A DNA stretch of 14,857 nt, from the NCBI GenBank assembly GCA_045585895.1, contig JAZMZI010000104.1, positions 1 through 14,857 on the forward strand, in the 5' to 3' direction. The position numbers were made by a program, and so were the translations under genes. The notes beneath the pieces were generated by a model. That model searched no databases. It saw only the letters and a list, made by a program, of their open reading frames with translations, and was not told the DNA's origin. Below are positions 1 to 5,233 of the stretch, piece after piece (positions within the stretch are counted from its first letter, which is position 1; each line of letters opens with the position of its first letter). The DNA comes from SVTX01 sp045585895. GTDB taxonomy: Bacteria > Bacillota > Clostridia > Oscillospirales > CAG-272.

Positions 1-1
1 C

Positions 2-832
2 CGCGTTGAAAGCGAGATAAGATACGGCTGGAGCGTCAATTATTACGGCATCGGCGACCTCGTTGCGATTATGAACGGCGTCACCGAGGCGGAAATTGAC
101 GGAAAAATGGGCGAATATGCACAAAGATACGCGATGAATACAGACGACGTCGATAGCGTTCGTTATCAGGCAAAAATAGAGGTCGCCCTTGAAAAATTCC
201 TGCGCGACAAAAGAATTGACGCCTTTACCGATACCTTTGAGGATCTTTACGGTCTTGAACAGCTCCCGGGTCTCGCGGTGCAAAATCTTATGGCGAAGGG
301 CATCGGATTTGGCCCCGAGGGTGACTATAAGACGAGCGCGCTTATGGCTGTGCTTTGCAAGATGGCAGAGAGGAGAGATGGAGCCACCGCGTTTATCGAG
401 GACTATACCTATGATCTTCCCGAAGGAGATGAGCTTGAGCTTGCGGCGCATATGCTGGAGGTCAGCCCCGTTTTCGCAGCAAGCAAGCCGAAAATCGAGG
501 TTCATCCCCTTGGTATCGGCGGCAAAAATCCCCCCGCGCGACTTGTTTTCGACGGTATAGAGGGCAATGGAATTGCCGTATCAATGATCGATATGGGAAC
601 TCATTTCCGCCTTATCTGCGCCGACATCGAGCTTGTAAAGTGCCCCGAAAGCATGCCCAATCTTCCCGTCGCGGGAGTAACTTGGAAAATTCTCCCCGAC
701 TTCGCCGAGGGAACCGAGAGGTGGATAGAAGCGGGCGGCGCGCACCACGCGGTGGTCTCTACCGCCCTGACGAGAGCAGATATAGAGCTTTTCGCCCGTC
801 TTACAAATACAGAGCTTGTAATTATTGGATAA
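2..832 (+). CDS. araA: L-arabinose isomerase, C-terminal part (5' end outside window)
   Basis: Catalyses L-arabinose to L-ribulose, the first step of arabinose use in the cytoplasm. The reading frame is open from base 2, upstream of the first ATG at 71, so the gene is cut by the window edge rather than starting at 71. About 276 residues remain of a family that is usually near 500. Family signatures are in order: GLEQLPGLAVQ, the GPEGDYKTSA segment (catalytic Glu), FIEDYTYDLPEG (second catalytic Glu), AHMLEV (metal-binding His), HPLGIGGK, and AGGAHHAVVSTAL (the other metal-binding His). The C-terminus ends soon after the last motif, slightly shorter than E. coli AraA. The GH39 beta-xylosidase gene follows after 46 bases with no terminator between, so a shared pentose-utilisation transcript is likely. 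Confidence 0.95.
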   Translation, partial: RVESEIRYGWSVNYYGIGDLVAIMNGVTEAEIDGKMGEYAQRYAMNTDDVDSVRYQAKIEVALEKFLRDKRIDAFTDTFEDLYGLEQLPGLAVQNLMAKGIGFGPEGDYKTSALMAVLCKMAERRDGATAFIEDYTYDLPEGDELELAAHMLEVSPVFAASKPKIEVHPLGIGGKNPPARLVFDGIEGNGIAVSMIDMGTHFRLICADIELVKCPESMPNLPVAGVTWKILPDFAEGTERWIEAGGAHHAVVSTALTRADIELFARLTNTELVIIG

Positions 833-878
833 ATCTAATTATTTTGGAATAATATAATAAAATAAAAAAAGGTGCGTT

Positions 879-2360
879 ATGCGAGTCGTTTTTGCGGATA
901 TAAACAATATAAAAGGTAAATTGAACCGATATTTTAGCAAGTGTATCGGTGCCGGAAGAGCCGCGGAGGTGATGCGTTACAGGGCGTTTGAGCAATTAAA
1001 GCAAATACAAAGAGAATGCCCTTTTGAATACATTCGCTTCCACGGTCTCTTTCATGAAGAAATGGCGATTACGACGAGAAATCAAGAAGGAAAGCTTTGT
1101 TTTAATTTTCAGTACGTTGACCTGCTTTTCGATTCTTTACTTGAAATCGGTATTCGCCCCATAGTTGAGCTCGGGTTAATGCCCGACGTTATGGGCAATG
1201 AGGAAAAATACGTTTTTTGGTGGAAAATGAATAAAACTCCGCCAAAAGAAATAAGCGAGTGGTCGCAGCTGATAGAGGAAACAGTGAGACATTTCACCTA
1301 TCGCTACGGCGAGGAAGAGGTAAAAAAATGGTATTTCGAGGTCTGGAACGAGCCGAATCATCCCAGTTTTTTCTCTGAAAACAAGAACATAGACGAATAT
1401 TTTAAGATCTATGATGCTGCTGCATTTGCTGTTAAGAGTGTTTGCTGCGATTACAAGGTAGGCGGACCTGCAACGGCAGGGCTTGGTTGGATTCCGGAAA
1501 CTATCGAGCATTGTAAGGAGCATAACGTCCCGCTTGACTTTATTTCAAGTCACAATTACTGCGTTAATGGGGCGTTTGATGCTGACGGTAAGAAGCAATT
1601 ATATATTCTTCCTGTGGAGGAATTGACCGACAAAATCCGCAAAAGAGGAACTCTTTGTCATAATGAGGGCTATCCTTTTATTATTACCGAATGGTCGGCA
1701 TCATATTCTCCGCGCGACAGAGTACATGACAGCTATTTTAGTGCACCATTTATTCTTGAAGCAATAAAAAGATGTGAGGGGAGTGCCAATATGCTTTCGT
1801 ATTGGGTCTATACCGATATTTTTGAAGAGATCGGTGTGCCGTTAACTCCTTTTCACGGTGGATTTGGATTGATGAATATACAATCGCTTCCTAAACCAAC
1901 GTATTATGCTTATAAGTTTTTAAATCGTTTGGGGGATACTGAGCTTTTATGTGAGGATAAGAGTGCATACGTATGTAAAAATCAAGACGAGGTTCAGATG
2001 TTAGTTTGGAATCTCGTGCATCCTTCAACCGAAGGTAAAAGTAATAATGTGTATTTTGGAAAGCTTTTGCCACCAAAGAAGATGGAAGATATACAGATTG
2101 AGCTACATGGTTTAAAAAAGTGTGAAGGCTATATCGTGACGGTGGAAACGATTGGATATAAGAAGGGAGACGTTTATAGTGAATATCTGGAAGGGAATTT
2201 TTCAGAGCTTCCGACAAGGGAAGAAACTAAAGCTCTGCTTGAACGCTCAAAACCCACGAAAATTGAGATTAAGGTGGCAGCAGACGAGTCCGGAATTCTA
2301 AGATTAACACTTCCTCAAACCGAAAACCAAGTTGATCTTGTTACGGTAAAACTTTCATAA
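879..2360 (+). CDS. xynB: GH39 beta-xylosidase
   Basis: Probably releases xylose from xylo-oligosaccharide ends by a retaining mechanism. No signal peptide is seen, so it is likely cytoplasmic and acts on imported oligosaccharides. The 493-residue length matches the roughly 500-residue GH39 family. The motif WYFEVWNEPNHPSFF (around residues 151-165) gives the acid/base Glu158, and PFIITEWSASYSPRD (266-280) gives the nucleophile Glu271; both lie close to the known positions in the Thermoanaerobacterium enzyme. FEYIRFHGLFHEEM near residue 49 and FISSHNY near 221 are also family-like. The start is chosen for an AAAGGTG-type ribosome site just upstream. The C-terminal beta-sandwich (after about residue 345) is more AT-rich in DNA than the upstream gene. 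A terminator follows at 2408. Alpha-L-iduronidase, the other GH39 activity, is less likely in a bacterium beside araA. Confidence 0.9.
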   Translation: MRVVFADINNIKGKLNRYFSKCIGAGRAAEVMRYRAFEQLKQIQRECPFEYIRFHGLFHEEMAITTRNQEGKLCFNFQYVDLLFDSLLEIGIRPIVELGLMPDVMGNEEKYVFWWKMNKTPPKEISEWSQLIEETVRHFTYRYGEEEVKKWYFEVWNEPNHPSFFSENKNIDEYFKIYDAAAFAVKSVCCDYKVGGPATAGLGWIPETIEHCKEHNVPLDFISSHNYCVNGAFDADGKKQLYILPVEELTDKIRKRGTLCHNEGYPFIITEWSASYSPRDRVHDSYFSAPFILEAIKRCEGSANMLSYWVYTDIFEEIGVPLTPFHGGFGLMNIQSLPKPTYYAYKFLNRLGDTELLCEDKSAYVCKNQDEVQMLVWNLVHPSTEGKSNNVYFGKLLPPKKMEDIQIELHGLKKCEGYIVTVETIGYKKGDVYSEYLEGNFSELPTREETKALLERSKPTKIEIKVAADESGILRLTLPQTENQVDLVTVKLS

Positions 2361-2407
2361 GTCAGGGCTGGCAGTTGTAATTTTGTTCTATAATCTCAAA
2401 GAAAAGG

Positions 2408-2434
2408 CAGACCGCAAAAGCGGTCTGTTTTTTC
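2408..2434 (+). terminator. Rho-independent terminator after GH39 gene
   Basis: Perfect 8-bp stem CAGACCGC/GCGGTCTG (2408-2415 with 2420-2427), AAAA loop, followed by six T and a T-rich tail. It lies 47 bases after the GH39 stop. On the minus strand the tail is only CCTTTTC, so it would terminate weakly there. Confidence 0.9.
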
Positions 2435-2465
2435 TTTCTCTTCTTTGTAGGACTTATGCCAACAC

Positions 2466-2558
2466 TCCCCCACGAAGTGGTAGGGGTAAGTGCGCTTGCG
2501 CACTTATGAGTGAGCGAAGCGAACGGGTCGTTAGGTTCAAGTCCAACAAGGGGAGGCA
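2466..2558 (+). pseudogene. Degenerate tRNA-Asn-like sequence with hairpin in place of the anticodon arm
   Basis: The 3' part looks like the end of a Firmicutes tRNA-Asn. GGTCGTT and GGTTCAAGTCCAAC form a T-arm (GTT-GG/CCAAC with one extra A bulged at about 2533), followed by AAGGGGA (2548-2554). TCCCC at 2466-2470 can pair with GGGGA to give a partial acceptor stem. There is no anticodon stem-loop. Its place holds a perfect hairpin TAAGTGCG-CTTG-CGCACTTA (about 2477-2496) and then GAGTGAGCGAAGCGAAC. The bulged T-stem and missing anticodon arm argue for a decayed or repeat-derived element, not a working tRNA. Its 3' end overlaps the 3' end of the minus-strand tRNA-like gene, tail to tail. Confidence 0.45.
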
Positions 2559-2655
2559 CCGAGGATTCGAACCTCGATCTTCCCCTTCATAAACACACCT
2601 CAAAGCACGAGATGTGCTTATGAAGGGGGATGCTTTACCATTAAGCGAATGCCCC
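2553..2655 (-). tRNA. tRNA-like gene with a 20-bp extended anticodon arm, identity undetermined
   Basis: On the minus strand, GGGGCAT (2655-2649) pairs with GTGCCTC (2559-2553), a 7-bp acceptor stem with wobbles. T8 is present, then a 4-bp D-stem GCTT/AAGC with loop AATGGTA. The T-arm is perfect: CGAGG-TTCGAAT-CCTCG (2576-2560). The anticodon arm is abnormal: a 20-bp stem (2628-2609 with 2601-2582) closed by the 7-base loop GTGCTTT. Two stem positions are G-U on this strand but would be A-C on the plus strand, so the minus strand is the structured RNA. Read literally, the loop gives anticodon GCU after U33. Removing about 32 bases instead leaves a normal-sized arm with TTCATAA (CAU) or, shifted by one base, UCA. 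No CCA is encoded and the discriminator would be C, which is odd. It starts 11 bases after the HEPN gene stop. It could be a tRNA with an inserted palindrome, a tRNA mimic or a pseudogene. Confidence 0.5.
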
Positions 2656-2666
2656 ATTTTTACTAA

Positions 2667-3347
2667 TCAATTGAGCAATGTAGATACAACGCACTCCCAA
2701 TCCACATCTCTCAATGCGGGATATGATAAACCAATAAAATACTTAACTTTCTTAGTTGCTCTTGAGTGAGATCCCGGCTCTTGAAAAGGCTTAATTAAAT
2801 CAATCAATCTTTCTCTGTTGGCTTTAATTATGGCGTTTATATCATACTGACTATTATTAAAAATGTACTTTGCAACATTATAGGCGGCTCGTGAAAATAA
2901 AACTTGATCGTCAAACGTGAGAGAATCTAAACCATTGGGAGCATTCAGCCTTGGATTGTCTGTTGTTTTTATTAAAGCTCGTTTGCTTTTTAGTGGGGAT
3001 GAGGATTCTCCATTATGAACTATATGGTTTCTAATTAAACGATAATATTCACAAACATAGACATCATTCTTTATGTCATTGTCAATACTTGAAAACGCGA
3101 TATTCAGCGTCCATTCCAACCAATCGTCTTCTTTTGTTTTTTCAATTTCTGTGATATTTGTAGGAGAACCGGGAAGATGTCTGAATGATTTAAGAAAATT
3201 CTCAAGACAAGAATTAACATTTACTATATAACTTTTGCTGATTCTGCACATATAGTCTTCTGAGAGAGCAGATACATTCAAATTTACACTTTGGGCTAAT
3301 CCTTGCAAATCATTTTTTATATCTGAGCCATGCTCTTTTTCAGCCAT
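2667..3347 (-). CDS. Hypothetical protein with HEPN-type R-x4-H motif
   Basis: A 226-residue, soluble, mostly helical-looking protein with no signal peptide or membrane segment. I do not recognise a named family. The segment EYYRLIRNHIVHNGE (residues 100-114) contains RNHIVH (Arg106 to His111), which fits the R-x4-6-H signature of HEPN domains; many of these are RNases in toxin-antitoxin, abortive-infection and CRISPR systems. The surrounding pattern, a preceding helix ending in Y-R-L-I-R-N and a polar turn after it, also suits HEPN. The DNA is clearly more AT-rich than the pyr genes, which suggests recent acquisition. The start ATG at 3347 has only a weak GGTTAGG directly before it, so the start is uncertain. 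No obvious partner gene (MNT nucleotidyltransferase) is adjacent; its nearest same-strand neighbour is the tRNA-like gene 11 bases downstream. RNase function is inference from one motif. Confidence 0.6.
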   Translation of the reverse strand: MAEKEHGSDIKNDLQGLAQSVNLNVSALSEDYMCRISKSYIVNVNSCLENFLKSFRHLPGSPTNITEIEKTKEDDWLEWTLNIAFSSIDNDIKNDVYVCEYYRLIRNHIVHNGESSSPLKSKRALIKTTDNPRLNAPNGLDSLTFDDQVLFSRAAYNVAKYIFNNSQYDINAIIKANRERLIDLIKPFQEPGSHSRATKKVKYFIGLSYPALRDVDWECVVSTLLN

Positions 3348-3404
3348 CCTAACCGACAGTTCTACATATTGATTTGTGGCATCAACGTATCATCCTTTCT
3401 GCAA

Positions 3405-3427
3405 TAAAAAAAGCCAAACGCTTGGCT
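3405..3427 (-). terminator. Minus-strand hairpin terminator upstream of the HEPN gene
   Basis: On the minus strand the stem AGCCAA/TTGGCT (3427-3422 with 3417-3412) has loop GCGT and is followed by a run of seven T (3412-3406, the first overlapping the stem). It would stop minus-strand transcripts coming from the repeat array or tRNA-Gln side before the HEPN gene, implying that the HEPN gene has its own promoter in 3348-3404. I could not identify that promoter with confidence. Confidence 0.65.
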
Positions 3428-3486
3428 GATAAGCATTTGGCTATGTATGCAGAAGGCTTTTTCTTTGTCTTCAGCAGGTCAGTATT

Positions 3487-3842
3487 TGGTTTTCGATAGT
3501 TCGGATCTGTCCATTGAAACGATGGAGCTATTTTGTATTTACGTTTTGCATTGCTTTTGAAGCGATGTGGTGGTTCAAATCTATCCAAACTGAAAATGCA
3601 TCTTTTTTGGATTCACCTTGTTTTCGGCAAGCGGAGTAGTGTGGTAGTTCAAATCTGTCCAAAATGCTTTTGCATCTATGGCTTTGTAAATAAATTTTGA
3701 ACGGGGAGGATTTTCGAAAGGCTTCGGAAAGTGTGTGGCGGTTCGAATCTGTCCACAGTTTTGCTTCTGTGGGGAATCTATATCAAAAAATGCATTTCGC
3801 TGGTTCGAATCTGTCTACAGACCCGAAATGCCCGAAATGCAT
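3487..3842 (+). repeat. Array of five degenerate repeats with a tRNA T-arm-like core
   Basis: This stretch has no credible gene. Five copies of a core GTTC(A/G)(A/G)ATCTGTCC occur at 3499-3512, 3573-3586, 3647-3660, 3741-3754 and 3803-3816, spaced 74, 74, 94 and 62 bases. The middle copies are preceded by GTGTGG-type sequence. Each core matches the tRNA T-loop rule GTTCRANYC on the plus strand (the first copy breaks it at one base). The flanks can form a 5-bp stem, for example GGTAG/CTGTC and GATAG/CTGTC. Short hairpins follow several cores: CCAT/ATGG, ATGC/GCAT, CCACAG/CTGTGG. The last copy is enclosed by ATGCATTTCG (3790-3799) and CGAAATGCAT (3833-3842). No complete cloverleaf could be folded by eye. 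Confidence 0.6.
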
Positions 3843-3871
3843 CTACAAAATTTCGAAAAACTTCAGAGTCG

Positions 3872-3910
3872 AAAAAAGCGGAGAAATCTCTCGAAATCTC
3901 CGCTTTTCTC
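3872..3910 (-). terminator. Terminator of tRNA-Gln (minus strand)
   Basis: An 11-bp stem, AAAAGCGGAGA (3874-3884) with TCTCCGCTTTT (3897-3907), has a 12-base loop. On the minus strand it ends in a run of six T, placed about 40 bases after the tRNA-Gln 3' end. The plus strand also has T-rich sequence after it, so it may act in both directions. Confidence 0.8.
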
Positions 3911-3947
3911 GTTTTTTCGTGCCTGCATCTAAATCAGACACTCATGT

Positions 3948-4022
3948 TGGCTGGGATGGCCGGATTTGAACCGACGAGTGCCAGAGTCAAAGTCTGGTGC
4001 CTTACCGCTTGGCGACATCCCA
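3948..4022 (-). tRNA. tRNA-Gln (anticodon UUG)
   Basis: A complete cloverleaf is visible on the minus strand. The acceptor TGGGATG (4022-4016) pairs with CATCCCA, the D-arm is GCC-AAGCGGTA-GGC type, the anticodon stem CCAGA/TCTGG has loop CTTTGAC giving anticodon TTG, and the T-arm is GTCGG-TTCAAAT-CCGGC. Discriminator G is followed by an encoded CCA (3950-3948). The U1-A72 start is typical of bacterial glutamine tRNAs. It is transcribed alone, with a consensus promoter upstream and a terminator downstream. Confidence 0.97.
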
Positions 4023-4039
4023 ATTTATTCAACTGTATT

Positions 4040-4068
4040 ATTATACCAAAGAGCGCGCAGAATGTCAA
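4040..4068 (-). promoter_or_regulatory. Sigma-70 promoter for tRNA-Gln
   Basis: On the minus strand a perfect -35 TTGACA (4068-4063) and a perfect -10 TATAAT (4045-4040) are separated by exactly 17 bases. This is the full consensus, as expected for a highly expressed tRNA gene. Transcription would start around 4033, about 10 bases before the mature tRNA. Confidence 0.93.
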
Positions 4069-4140
4069 TACCTTTTTACAAAACATTTTCGGTATTATTC
4101 TCTCCAAGTAGGCAAATAATAATCTAAAAAAGGAGATTTT

Positions 4141-5034
4141 ATGTGTACCGCAATCAACGATATTTCAAAACATCATCTTTTCGGCAGAACACTCGACCTC
4201 GAATACACCCTTGACGAGCAAGTGGCGATCACACCCCGCCGCTACGTTTTTCGATTCATTCACGGAGAGACTGCCTACGAACACTACGCCATAATCGGAG
4301 CCGCGCACATTTCGGGTGACATCCCCCTATATTATGACGGAATGAATGAAAAAGGTCTTTGTGCCGCAGCCCTACGCCTCCCCGCCCTTACCGCATATCA
4401 CGAAAAAGTGCCCCAAAAGCGCAATTTCGCGTCCTTTGAGCTGATTCCTTGGATTCTCTGCAATTTTGACAGCGCCGAAGCGGCAAAAAATGCTCTGGCA
4501 GAGGTCAATATCACCCCCGAAAGCTTTTCCGACGCGCTTTCCACCACTCCGCTTCATTGGATAATTGCAGACCGCGAACGATCATTCGTCATCGAATCGG
4601 TAGAAGACGGTCTGAAAATATACGATAACCCGTACGGAGTGCTTACCAACGCGCCCGACTTTCCCACGCAGGTCACCATGCTTGAAGAATACGGAGAGCC
4701 TCGTCTCGGCGACCTTTCCTCGTCGTCGCGTTTTATAAGGGCGGTCAATGCAAAAAACTACACCCTGCCTACCGAAAAGAAAACGCCCTCGATCTCTCGT
4801 TTTTTCCACCTGATGAGCACAGTCAATCAACCTCACGGACTTTTCCGCGCAGACGAAAGACAGCTCCGTACCGTTTACACCTCTTGTATGGATACCAAAG
4901 ATCAGACCTACTATTTTACCACCTACGACTGCCGCAAGATACGGGGCGTCAGAATGAAAAACGCGCACCTCGACCTTGACACGGTCTCTGCATTCCCAAT
5001 GAAGAGAAAGGAATGGATCCATTTTCTCAATTAA
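4141..5034 (+). CDS. Linear amide C-N hydrolase, choloylglycine hydrolase family (bile salt hydrolase / penicillin V acylase type)
   Basis: An Ntn-type amidase that cleaves a non-peptide C-N bond; the substrate could be conjugated bile acids, penicillin V or N-acyl signals. Removal of Met1 would expose the catalytic Cys2, as the family requires. FGRTLDLEY (residues 14-22) supplies Arg16 and Asp19, and GVLTNAPDFP (166-175) supplies the conserved Asn170. DLSSSSRFIRA (191-201) supplies the conserved Arg197. NEKGL (69-73) is also typical. The 297 residues are a little short of the usual 315-340. No signal peptide is seen, so it is cytoplasmic like gut bile salt hydrolases. The start is fixed by the Cys2 rule and by AAAGGAG six bases upstream. 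It is a single-gene transcript; I saw no clear promoter in 4070-4130. Bile salt hydrolase and penicillin acylase cannot be separated by eye. Confidence 0.87.
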   Translation: MCTAINDISKHHLFGRTLDLEYTLDEQVAITPRRYVFRFIHGETAYEHYAIIGAAHISGDIPLYYDGMNEKGLCAAALRLPALTAYHEKVPQKRNFASFELIPWILCNFDSAEAAKNALAEVNITPESFSDALSTTPLHWIIADRERSFVIESVEDGLKIYDNPYGVLTNAPDFPTQVTMLEEYGEPRLGDLSSSSRFIRAVNAKNYTLPTEKKTPSISRFFHLMSTVNQPHGLFRADERQLRTVYTSCMDTKDQTYYFTTYDCRKIRGVRMKNAHLDLDTVSAFPMKRKEWIHFLN

Positions 5035-5061
5035 AAAGGGGCTGAGTCATTTAGATGCAGA

Positions 5062-5119
5062 AGGCGTGGTTTGGTTCTCGTCGGCGTACGGGGGGACGAC
5101 AGAGAGCCAAAACGCGCCT
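5062..5119 (+). other. Long stem-loop in the 3' region of the hydrolase gene
   Basis: Bases 5062-5083 pair with 5097-5119, starting AGGCG/CGCCT and ending GTCG/CGAC. There is one mismatch (5069 with 5112) and one bulged A (5101), and the loop GCGTACGGGGGGA is G-rich. Two pairs (5067-5114, 5075-5106) are U-G on the plus strand but A-C on the minus strand, so a plus-strand RNA is favoured. No T-run follows, so this is not itself a terminator; the terminator is 13 bases further on. Confidence 0.55.
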
Positions 5120-5131
5120 AAAAAGCCACAT

Positions 5132-5179
5132 AAAATGAGGAAATCCGCCGAAAGATCGGCGGATTTCCTCATTTTTTTT
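5132..5179 (+). terminator. Bidirectional Rho-independent terminator between convergent transcripts
   Basis: A perfect 19-bp stem (5132-5150 with 5157-5175) with loop AAAGAT, containing ATCCGCCG/CGGCGGAT, is followed on the plus strand by eight T in all. The minus strand has four T. It ends the amide hydrolase transcript and, from the other side, the pyr/GH-D cluster, whose last stop is at 5234. Confidence 0.95.
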
Positions 5180-5233
5180 AAGTTTGATCTTGTCTTTTCT
5201 TTTAAAAGTGGCTTTTGTTCTGCGCTAAATGAA

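Noticed and set aside
2553..2655. Selenocysteine or stop-suppressor tRNA, from a possible UCA anticodon
   Set aside because: UCA appears only if the extra 32 bases are removed at one particular boundary; the acceptor plus T stems total 12 bp with no long variable arm, unlike tRNA-Sec, and U37 would be abnormal.
2383..2657. Two overlapping small frames encoding SERSER- and RGSNPRC-type peptides
   Set aside because: They run through the terminator and the two tRNA-like sequences; the RGFEPRSS and RGSNPR strings are the usual false translation of tRNA T-arms.
3487..3842. CRISPR array or integron attC cassette array
   Set aside because: The repeated core is short (about 14 bases), degenerate and irregularly spaced, with no unique spacers of constant length; the core GTTC does not fit the GTTRRRY crossover rule.
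3697..4111. Plus-strand frames of 65-126 residues through the repeat array and tRNA-Gln
   Set aside because: They read through the T-arm repeats, a terminator and the antisense of tRNA-Gln (AGFEPTSA string), so they are artefacts of structured DNA.
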